Origin: Anastrepha obliqua
Lineage: Eukaryota > Arthropoda > Insecta > Diptera > Tephritidae
Length of the DNA stretch: 64,000 bases
Direction of reading: 5' to 3'
NCBI RefSeq assembly: GCF_027943255.1
Contig: NC_072897.1
Location: forward strand, 38,476,044 to 38,540,043
Below, one piece after another: positions 33,271 to 42,637 of this stretch. The notes beneath the pieces are model-generated. The model was not told where the DNA came from, searched no databases, and saw nothing but the letters and a program-made list of their open reading frames with translations. Position 1 is the stretch's first letter. Each line of letters opens with the position of its first letter. A program made the position numbers and the translations under genes.

Positions 33271-36200
33271 CTACTCAACTTGGTCCTCTCTAAACCATTG
33301 TGTGGCCTTTAAAAAGCTAGCTATACTAGATAGTTTGAGATTTGCAACATCTGCAATGCTGTCCAGAAAAGCGAAACCGAGCAATCTCCACCGCCTTCTA
33401 CACAGAGCCATGCACCCGCATAGAAGGTGTTCCATTGTCTCTACCTCCTCTATATCTTGACAGCTTCTACAGTAGTCATTAGATGGTGCCCCTAATCTAC
33501 TGGCATGTCTTCCTATTAGACAGTGCCCAGATAGGACACCTACTACAATCCTTAGATCCCTCCTGCCTAACTTAAGTAGACTCTTAGTGCGACTCATGTT
33601 CCATTCGGGCCACGCTAGCCTACTTATAGCGCAGGTGTTTAACTGCCTCCAGTTGGAGTTAGCAGCACTAATGGTGTATCTGTCTATCAGAAGTTTACAT
33701 GTTGCCAAGGGCATAGGTATGTCAAGCCTGTCCTGACTAATTTGGAGCGAGGAGCCTAATCTAGCTAACTCATCTGCCTTACAGTTACCTATAATGTTAC
33801 TGTGTCCTGGCACCCAGAGTAGATTAATAGAAAAGTACTGTGCAAGTGTTGTTAATAATTTGTAACACTCCTTTACTGTCTTAGACGAGTGTTTGCTTGA
33901 TAGAAGCGATTTCAGAGCTGCCTGACTATCGGAATAAATGAAAATATCTCTAACAGTGACTACGCTTTTATTTAGCATTAAAAGGCTTTCTGAGATTGCC
34001 AGGATTTCGACCTGGAATACGCTACAATGATCAGGTAAGCGAAAGGATAAATTGGCGAAAATAGTTTCCGAATATACGCCACCTCCCACTTGATCATTGA
34101 GTTTTGAGCCGTCCGTATATATACTAACCCCGTTTTCGTTGTTTGTTAACCCATTCACCCAGTCCTCTCTGGATGGAAAATGGACTGTATAAGGCCTGTC
34201 TAGGTATGTATTCACCGAGTCACAAAAGTCGGTGGTATTAGAAATACCTGGAAACATCCCAAGTATGCGCGAGTGTCCCCATTTGTTTGTCTTGAGCATC
34301 GATGATTCCCTCAATCTTAGAGCCGCTTTGGCGGCCAGTTGTCTACAATATAGGTCAATTGGTAATAGATGCAACATAACGCTTAGAGCCGAAGTTGGCG
34401 TTGTTTTGAGCGCCCCAGTAATACTGAGGCTTGCCGCTCTCTGAATACTATCTAGTTTCTTAATGGAAGTTTTCTTATCAAGGGATGGCCACCAGACCAG
34501 GACTCCGTAGGTCATAATTGGTCTGACAATGGCCGTATATAGCCAGTGAACTATTTTGGGGGCTAACCCCCATTTTAAGCCTACAGTTCTCTTACAGGAA
34601 TAAAGCGCCGTAGCAGCCTTCTTTATTCTTTCCTGAACATTCAGCTTCCATGAAAGTTTCCTGTCAAGGGTTAAACCTAAGTACCTGGCCTTTTCACCGA
34701 CCAGCAAAAGAGTTCCGTTGAGTGTCAGAGGCCGACAGTCGGGAATTTTATATTTCCTTGTAAACAACACTAGTTCCGTTTTGGCCGCATTCAGGCTCAA
34801 ACCACATGTTTTGGCCCAAGTATCCACATATTTTAAGGTTCTATGCATTAGACTGCAGAGGGTGTCTGGAAACTTCCCCCTTATTAATATTGCTACATCG
34901 TCCGCGTAGGCCACAACCTTAATTCTCCTCTCCTCCAGATCCAACAACAACTTGTTCATTGCTAGATTCCACAGAAGAGGAGAAAGTACCCCGCCTTGAG
35001 GAGTACCTCTACAGACAGATCTGCGCATCACCGAAGAGCCCAACGTCGAGTTCACGAACCTGCTCGTAAGCAACTGCTCAATGAAATTCACAAAGGTTCC
35101 GGAAATGCGCAGGTCTGACAGCGTGTTCGTTATGACCTTAGGCAGGATGTTGTTAAAAGCTCCTTCGATATCTAAAAAGGCTGCCAGTGTATAATCTTTA
35201 ACTTCAAATGAGCTTTCAATTGATGTGACCAGTGCGTTTAGGGCCGTCTCTGTAGATTTTCCTTTACAGTAGGCATGTTGCTATTTGGACAGACGTGAGT
35301 GGGGTATGCTGTTCCTGATAACCGAGTCAATCAGCTTTTCTAATGTTTTCAGTAGAAAAGATGATAGACTAATCGGTCTGAAGTCCTTAGGTTTGGTATG
35401 CGAGCTTCTACCTGCCTTCGGGATAAAAATGACCTTAACCTCCCTCCATGCTGAGGGAGTGTGATTTAACTGAAGAGTACTTTTGAAAATGGTTACTAAC
35501 CACCTTGTGATATGAGCCAGAGGCTGCTGAAGTTGTGCCGGTATTATCCCATCAGGGCCTGGCGATTTATACGGCTTAAAATTTCCTATAGCCCAAGTAA
35601 TATTAGTTCCATTGATTATGTCTGAGATATCTGAGCTAATCTCAAATTCTGATACTCTGGGGTTGCACGTTCGGGTAGGACCCGAGTTATAGACTTCAGA
35701 GCTCCCCGGAAAGTGGGTATCTAATAGTAAACTTAGCGACTCCTTGGTAGAAGTCGTCCAGCCGTTGTCTGGCTTCTGTAAAAAGCCAATAGATGTCGTT
35801 GATCTAGCCAAGACCTTTCTTAAGCGAGAAGCTTCCGCTGTAGTTTCTATATCCTCACAGAACGACCTCCATGAAGATCTTTTTGCTTTCCTCAACTCTT
35901 TTTTATAGACTTTGAGTTGCTCATAATAGAAGTCCCAATCGTCTTCCAAATTAGAGTATTTCGCCTTATTAAATAGTGTTCTACATACAATCTTATGAAG
36001 GCTAAGTTCTGAGGACCACCATGGGGGTTTTGTCTTCCCCTTGTGCCTGACAAGAGGGCAAGACTTATTTAGCGCTTTACAACATGTTCCGGTAAACAAA
36101 TTGACTAGCTTATCTAATTCTTCCTCGTTTTCTGGATAATAAGGGGGAATTTCGGGAAGATTTCTCTCCAACTCGTAATTATACACCTGCCAGTTGGTCC

Positions 36201-36891
36201 TCCTGTAATTCCTAAAACTAGTTGGTTGAGGGATTTCTTCTTCTAATATTAATTCAATATAGCGATGGTCTGAGAAGGAGTGCTTCTCTAATACTCTCCA
36301 TTGAACCACCTTATCTATTAAACAATCTGAGACTAGGGTGATGTCAAGAACTTCCTGACGATTCCTGATTATAAAAGTAGGATCGTTCCCACGATTACAT
36401 AACAGCAATTTAGTACATAAAATGTAATTGAAAAGTAACTCACCACGTTCGTTGATATCCGAACTTCCCCATACAGAGTGGTGTGCATTCACGTCACCAC
36501 CCAGTATTAATCTGCATTTGGAGGCTTCGCTGTCCGATATTAAATCCACCAACAGTTGTGGTGGAACGGGTTCTTCGTGGGCCAAGTACATCGATGCCAT
36601 ACGAAATTCGATGTCAACTGCTTCCCAGCTTACCGTCGTGAAGTCTTCATTGCTATATTTTGGGATTAAGAAAACGTTAAGTTTAGATTTAGCTAATACG
36701 CATGTCCTACTTTTACCTGCACAGCTGGCAGCGTAAAGCTTATAGTGCGGAGCCCTCAATCCGCATATGCGCCCTTGACTCACCCATGGCTCCTGAATGA
36801 GGACAATATCAGGATTTTCTGCCGCCATTAGTTCAACAAGGGCTGCTGTAGCTGCTTTACTGTGGTGCAGATTTATTTGAAGGAGCCTCAT
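33271..36891 (-). pseudogene. LINE-Y ORF2: APE endonuclease, RT, RNase H; one amber codon
   Basis: About 1206 codons that would encode a complete retrotransposition enzyme. Endonuclease: QINLHHSKAAT at the start, IQEPW (33-36), GGDVNAHHSVWGS (near 130), SDHRYI (near 210). RT: VKVIFIPKAG, FRPISLSSFLLKTLEKL, GTPQGGVLSPLLW and an intact YADD (about 34895-34908). RNase H: YTDGSK, FQVEILAI, YSDSQAAL, VPGHSNIIGN. C-terminal knuckle: CRSCQDIEEVETMEHLLCGC. A single in-frame TAG at 35281-35283 (within LSK-*-QHAYCKGKS) is the only break I see. Frame and spacing are otherwise normal for the family. Confidence 0.88.
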
Positions 36892-37767
36892 TGGTTACAT
36901 CTGCGTCTACCTCACCCAGGAGCTCTTTCTCCGACAATAGGTTGGCAAAGTCTTCTGTCAAATCCGCCCCAGAAGAAGCGTGTCCAATACTGTCGACATC
37001 GCCTATAGACTCTTTTTCGTGCACGTCTATCTCGCTAGACAAATCTTCATCATCAGCAAGCTGGCCTAACGTGTCGCTTCTGTACGTCCTGATTTTAATC
37101 TTACAGAAGCCATAATTGACTTCGCCATCGCTCTTCGCCAATGGCTCTAGTGAGTCCTCAGTCAGCAGTAACATGACTTGCATAGTGTCTCTTTTCGACT
37201 CCACCTCGGTGGTTGACTTCTCCTCAAAAGACTTGACAAATTTCCATTTGTCAGCTGGAAGATTAGGATTGCATGCTCTTAACAGCTGCATGATATCCTC
37301 AGGCTCTGATGGAGCAGTTGGTAGCCAAACTCTTGCTCTTGGACGAGACGAAATTTCCTTCTTCTCGACCACCGCCAGCTTGGCACCGGGATATACTTCG
37401 CCAACTTTAGAGATGGCAATCTTGTAAAGCTGCACCGACCTTTCGTCGTCGCAAGCAACTATCTTTATTTGACCCTGATACCACCCTGCATCTGTACAGG
37501 AAGGAGGAGGCCCAGACGCTTAGATATGTCCGGATGCACCGGACGCTCAATTTGGAAATTGAGTAGTACCGCCTTCGCCCACTCGATCGCCTCTTGCAAC
37601 TCCTTAGTGAGTTCTTCCCCAGCTGGTGGCGTTGAGTGTACCCTAGTGAGTAACCTGGCCGCATTGCGCCTTTCCTGGTACCCAGCTTTTGATGGGTCGG
37701 AAATTTTTATTGTAGGCCATTTCTGGACCTGAGAACTGCTTTTAGCGCTGACTGAGGTCGCAGTCAT
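36857..37767 (-). pseudogene. LINE-Y ORF1 (gag-like), one frameshift
   Basis: About 303 codons. The first part (37767 to about 37500) starts MTATSVSAKSSSQVQKW. A one-base shift near 37500 leads into the frame ...CTDAGWYQGQIKIVACDDER and then SVQLYKIAISKVGEVYPGAKL, RARVWLPTAPSEPEDIMQLL and KWKFVKSFEE, a DUF4780-like region. The C-terminus is acidic. Its stop (36857) lies 35 bp beyond the ORF2 ATG (36891), so the ORFs overlap in different frames. No CCHC knuckles are visible. Confidence 0.75.
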
Positions 37768-39090
37768 TGTTTATTTAAATCATTTGTATTTTTGTGGCCA
37801 AACCGCTTATGCCAATCACTCGCCTCATCCCTAATCCCATTTACACAGTCCGCACTTTTGCGCACTAAAACGTTAGCTACATATAGGTATGCCATTTTCC
37901 AATGCACCAGAAAGAGTTGTTTTTTTGGTTTTTGTTTTGCATTATGGTATTATTTTCTGCAAATGTGATGACATTTCCACTCTCTGCAGCTTTAGCGAAT
38001 GAAAAAAATTGGAATGTAGATCAGGTACATATCAAATGTCTCTCAAATTAATAGTTGTGTACTTTATTTTCAGATTAACCGTGTCCTTTTCATGTGCACA
38101 AACGCAAGCACCTGATGCTATTAAAAAAAACTATTCTATGTTTTACACAAACAAGAGAACTAAACAATTTAGCATCTTTGCACATGTGGGACGTTGCGCC
38201 ACTGTCGATTATCCAAGTCTCGCTCAAATTCTCCTCTTTCTCTAATAACGACCAAGCTTTATCATCAATGAGTGAATTATTAGATGAAAAAATGCACTGA
38301 GAACGTATATTACTTCTCCGCCCACACTTAAAGCACTTTATGTTGTTGTTGTACTTACTGAAGTTGTGCTTTCGTTCCTTTTTTCCTTTTGTTTTGTTCC
38401 GCTGCTGTTATCGCTGCCAGCGCCTCTGCCCCTACCGACCCCAATCTCGCTGCTTACGTCCCTGCTACTGCTGTTGATTTCGCCGTTTGTACCTCTGCCG
38501 CTGCTGAAGTTTTTACTGCGAAAAACTCCAACGCGCCTTTTCGATTCTTCACCGAAAAACCCGTTTCTGCGCTACTGCACTTGTCGAAGTGCTTTTGCTC
38601 CTTTTCCAGAATCTTCGCGTCGAGATTATCCAATTTGGGCAATTCGTCCCTTCTCTCGACTGCGACCACAAAATTCTCCATTTCATCTGGTAATGAGCAA
38701 AGCAACAAAATTGGTAAAAAGTCGTCCTAAATGGAGATGCCAACTTCTTTTAAGTCATCTACAATACAGCAGAACTCTTTCAATTGAGCTGAAAACTTCT
38801 CGCTGTTTCTGAATTGAAATTGGATTAGTTTTTTAAATAGGTTATCTTTCCTACATGTTGTATCTGCCTTGTAGAGCGCGTTCAACGTGTCTCATGCACT
38901 TTTTGCTGTTTTTTAGTTTTTAATATGTGTACTTAAGCTCACTTGGCTTGACGCTCAACGTTATGGTAGCAAGAGCCTTTAGCAAGAGTCACAGCTATAG
39001 CATACTTTCCAGATGGACTTTCCAGGCTCCTCCGCCGGACATTTATCGACGACTGCACTCCACAAATCTAGAGGGATCAGTAAACTCTTT
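37768..39090 (-). pseudogene. Copia Gag C-terminal part, zinc knuckle and protease
   Basis: From the right: SLLIPLDLWSAVVDKCPAEE (about 39030-39085), then LLCSLPDEMENFVVAVERRD...LPKLDNLDAKILEKEQKH (38560-38708). A knuckle end (CGRRSNIRSQC) lies near 38310, and the retropepsin core WIIDSGATSHMC lies at about 38180-38220. The stretch 37778-38040 leads to WHKRFGH of the GAG-pre-integrase domain. Reading frames are broken in several places. Plus-strand frames here are shadows. Confidence 0.75.
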
Positions 39091-40427
39091 AATTTTTTTT
39101 TTTATATCTCCCCTTTATTTATTACAGTCTGTTATGTATTAACAATATGTAATTTTTGTACAATAAGGCTCTATTATGTCCTTTTACCAATGTAAGAAGA
39201 ATCTGTTATTATTATTATTGTTCTTTGTGATTACACTGTAAATCTTATAGTTAGATCAGTCGGTGTGAGTCGCTTTAATTTTCGTTTGATATTTTCTGCC
39301 GGTGCTATTTTACGCATTTCTTCGTTTTGGTGGGCTCACAGTCGCTGTATAAGCTTAGTGCTACATTTTGTGATTGTTTCTTGGATAGTGTCTACGTTTA
39401 AGTCACTGTGTTCGCTGTATGAGCTGAATATTTGTGTTTTAGCCGTACCCCATATTTCTATTCCGTATTTCCAGATAGGAGTAATAATTGTTTTGTATAT
39501 CGTCACCTTATTATAAAGTGATAGTTTTGATGCTCGTCTGATTAGCCAACTTAATTGCCGGTATTTATTCTTGATTTGATTTCTTTTGTTAATGTTAGTC
39601 CATGTTAGTTTTTCGTCAATAGTTACTTCTATACCCCATTCCTCAAACCAATTTACTGTATTATTTATTAATTTTTGAAGTGTAAAGTTCGCCAGTTTTT
39701 CGTCATTGTTTGATACCATTAATACAGTATCATCCGCGAACGTTGCTATCATTGTATTATCTGTTGTCGGAGTTGGCACATCTGCAGTGTATATTAGATA
39801 TAAAAGAGGACCTAATACACTGCCCTGCGGTACTCCAGCTGTCATTGGTAGAATATCGGAATATTCGTCTTCATATCTTATATAAAACTTTCGATCAGTT
39901 ATGTAGCTCTTCAAAAGTTCAAAGTAGTTTTGTGGAAAGATTCGTTTTAGCTTATGCAAAAGTCCTTTATGCCAAACTTTATCAAAGGCTTTTGCAATGT
40001 CCAGGTATAAAGCTACACAATATTTTTGGTCATTCATATCGTTAAGTATACATATTGTTAGCTACCCTGTGGAATTGTTGGATTGTTGAGTGTTGCCGTC
40101 TAAATCCGAATTGATGGCTTGGTATCACTTTTTTTGCTGTCAGAATTGGTTCTAGTCGGTCAAACAATATTTTTTCAAACACTTTTGAAAGAATTGGCAA
40201 TAGGCTGATGGGTCGATATGAGGCAGTTTTGGTGGCATCTTTTCCTGGTTTGGGTATGGCGGTAATTTGAGCGATTTTCTATAGTCGTGAGAAGTATTTA
40301 GTCTCTAACATGCAATTAAATATATTTCTTATGAATTGCAATGCTATTTAAGGTAACTCTTTTAAAATTTTTCTATTTATTAAATCATATCCTGGAGCTT
40401 TTTTATCGTTTAGCTGTCTTAATTGAA
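39091..40427 (-). mobile_element. Jockey-clade LINE fragment, 5'-truncated
   Basis: Minus-strand RT from LNDKKAPGYDLI (about 40395-40427) through PISLLPILSKVFEKILFDRL and a 233-codon open stretch (40037-39336). That stretch carries YLDIAKAFDKVWHKGLL, AGVPQGSVLGPLLYLIYTAD and FADD (catalytic pair, about 39733-39746). About 60-70 residues are deleted after WFEEWGIEVTI. A poly(A) end is at 39091-39101. Copia gag lies on both sides (IQLRQ to the right, SLLIPLDL to the left). The flanking AATTAAGACAG / AATTAAAGAG may be a decayed duplication. There is no ORF1 or endonuclease. Confidence 0.82.
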
Positions 40428-40815
40428 TACACCAAATGGTATAATTTTCGCCACTTAACCCCTTAGCCTACACGATATCTACCAATTGCGCGAGCTATAA
40501 TACGCAAGAAATTCGTTCGCGCGCCGTGCCATTCAACTGTTCAGCCGTGTACCCGAACTGGCGCAAAGTGTATACTTTTCGTAACATATATATTTCAATG
40601 CAACGAAAGGAATTGTGAAATAATAAACAATGTTTAGGTACAAATAGTAATTTTAAGATGTCTAGGAAGTAATCATAATCAATTGATCACAAAGTCTTTA
40701 CCACGAGTCAGACTCGTTGTTTTCGCTTATGGCACAAATTCTTTACCACGAGTCAGACTCGTGGCTATAGGCTAAAGGGTTAATTTGTCTATGTTGGCTA
40801 TTTTTACCGCGACTA
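40428..40815 (-). pseudogene. Copia Gag N-terminus, split by a MITE
   Basis: Reading across the MITE (one TTAA retained) gives ANIDKLSGENYTIWCIQLRQ, the usual N-terminal block of copia Gag. The expected start codon position is ATA (before GCC AAC), so initiation is probably lost. Confidence 0.65.
40459..40779. mobile_element. piggyBac-like MITE 1, 321 bp
   Basis: TTAA at both sides (40455-40458, 40780-40783). Terminal inverted repeats CCCCTTAGCCTA / TAGGCTAAAGGG are consistent with piggyBac-type ends (TTAA target, CCC start). Near the right end are the 19-bp palindrome CCACGAGTCAGACTCGTGG (40746-40764) and a partial copy of it about 47 bp upstream. No ORF. Confidence 0.75.
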
Positions 40816-41042
40816 TTGCTTTCAACACCGGATAAGCAAATCAACCGAATTATTACAACTTCAAAAGAAAGAACCATTTATGTACATATGTTGACCGTGA
40901 ACTAAGAAACCCAAATCGATACCTGCGCCAATAACCATTTGTGGCAGTATTTCAGCGCAGAGAAAGAAAACTCGTGTCGATCTAATTAACGCTTTTATTC
41001 TGAGTGCCGTTTAATATTCGTGGCATCGCCTTAAATACTACA
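40816..41042 (-). repeat. Copia 5' leader and LTR end, cut by the Helitron
   Basis: On the minus strand a region ending near ACTGCCACAAA (about 40950) is followed by TGGTTATTGGCGCAGG, a possible primer-binding site, then leader up to gag. The LTR part (about 40950-41042) includes a GAATAAAAG signal. The upstream part of the LTR is not recognised beyond the Helitron. Exact LTR limits are uncertain. Confidence 0.4.
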
Positions 41043-41618
41043 TCACTACATATTATAAAACAAAGCCGCTTTTTCTGTCCCTATGTCCACGTAATCGCTT
41101 AAATCTTTAAAACTACGCAACGGATTTTGATGCGGTTTTTTTTAAAGATAGATTGATTGAAGAGGAAGGTTTATATCTATATAATGTGAAGAAATATATA
41201 AAGGGGGCGTGGCAATCGGTCAAAATGTAGCAAAAAAACATAATTTTTTTGTTTTCACGGCCATAAATCATAGACGAATCAACCAATTAAAATGAAACTT
41301 TCTTAGAGTTTAACTTTGAAATATTTACTTTCGTTCTGCATCAAAAAAAAATTGATATATTTGTTATTTAACCAAAATTGTTTAAACAAAAGCAGCTCTT
41401 TTTCCAAAAAAAGCTGTTTGTGTGTTTGTTCGCTGTCAACCGAATGAAGCAACAGGCGTTAAGCGATAATCTCACCACACCTCATTAATGTTGAATTACA
41501 TCGTATGGTGACGTATGTATGTATGTATTTACGAATCGCTCGCATTATTTCATTTCGGACGTATGTACATATGTATCTATGTATGTACTGAATTCCATGT
41601 AATTATATGCACATACAA

Positions 41619-42148
41619 TTTTACAGCGAAATAAAACGCTATTTTCACGTTCTATATTAGTAATTCCCACATAATTAACACGTTCCCTGTCTGCTGAGCC
41701 ACATATGGTTCAGGAAACGTACGCCTGATAAGCACTGATACGTTCCTGAGCCATATGTGCGTCAGGGGGTATATAAACCACATGTGTTTCATGAACGTGC
41801 AGAAGCAAAAATGTCCCTCTACGCTCATGGACCATATGTGTTTCAGGTAGAAATAGCCTACATCCGTTTTTTTAATTATTAGTTTTACAGCGAAATAAAA
41901 CGCTATTTTCACGTTCTATATTAGTAAATCCCACATAATTAACACGTTCCCTGTCCGCTGAGCCACATATGGTTCAGGAAACGTGCGCCTGATAAGCACT
42001 GACACGTTCCTGAGCCATATGTGCGTCAGGGGGTATATAAACCACATGTGTTTCATGAACGTGCAGAAGCAAAAATGTCCCTCTACGCTCATGGACCATA
42101 TGTGTTTCAGGTAGAAATACCCTACATCCGTTTTTTTTAATTATTAGT
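41619..42148. repeat. 264-bp tandem duplication inside the Helitron 5' region
   Basis: Bases 41619-41882 and 41883-about 42148 are near-identical, differing by a few bases (TCTGCTGAG/TCCGCTGAG). Each contains several copies of CCATATGTG/CACATATGG next to TTCAGG or CCTGA in both orientations, so each copy can fold on itself. Confidence 0.85.
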
Positions 42149-42246
42149 ATTATATAAAGCTATGACTACAAAAAAACTAATTATTCAAAAAACGCTGTTG
42201 GACGTCTCGGTCAATTTTGCATTTTTGTATTGGGACAGGGAACGTG
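41679..42246. mobile_element. piggyBac-like MITE 2 nested in the Helitron, 568 bp
   Basis: CACGTTCCCTGTC at 41679-41691 and its exact inverse GACAGGGAACGTG at 42234-42246, each bounded by TTAA (41675-41678, 42247-42250). A third TTAACACGTTCCCTGTC lies inside at about 41939-41955 because of the tandem duplication. No ORF. Confidence 0.7.
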
Positions 42247-42637
42247 TTAAAATACAGTTTTTGAATAGTTTTTATTGATTCGGAGCGCGTTTAGTTTGCT
42301 ATCGATTCCATACAATAACATTTTTTGTCATTTACTTTTTACGACAACTAATAGCTTATTTTCGAAGTGATTTCAGCAAATAGGTACATCATTAATCCTT
42401 AACCAATTAAATACCTTAAATACATTGTTGTTTTAATATAGATCTATGTATATGACTCTTTACAGCATATAATTGAAAAAAATATTTTTCAAGATATTAC
42501 ATCAGTAATTATCTTTTGTTTCTAAATGGTAAGTATTTACATATTTTTAACTGCGGCACATACTAATAATATGACAATTTGTGGATAGGTAATCATACAT
42601 ATAGAACTGAGAAAATTTTCACAAAAATTATAAAGTC

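Larger units (their letters stand above)
33182..37767 (-). mobile_element. LINE-Y: nearly intact R1/LOA-group LINE, 4586 bp
   Basis: Minus-strand LINE flanked by the 10-bp duplication TGTTTATTTA (33172-33181 and 37768-37777). It sits in the copia GAG-pre-integrase domain; skipping it rejoins the frame as FGHKNTNDLNKHTKKNM. Its 5' end coincides with the ORF1 ATG (37765-37767), so it has no 5' UTR. The 3' end is (CCTAA)3CC (33182-33200). Two overlapping ORFs, with one frameshift in ORF1 and one nonsense codon in ORF2, make it the best-preserved LINE here. Confidence 0.87.
32106..41042 (-). mobile_element. Copia-type LTR retrotransposon, 5' part, carrying four insertions
   Basis: Minus-strand copia element. 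Its pieces, in reading order, are leader/LTR end (about 40816-41042), gag start (40780-40815 and 40428-40458), gag/zinc knuckle/protease (37778-39090) and GAG-pre-integrase/integrase/RT start (32106-33181). They are separated by a MITE (40459-40779), a Jockey-like LINE (39091-40427), LINE-Y (33182-37767) and, at the 3' side, LINE-X (28429-32105). Each joint restores one continuous copia reading frame when the insertion is skipped. The remaining 3' half is at 2263-3163 and its duplicates. Confidence 0.82.
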
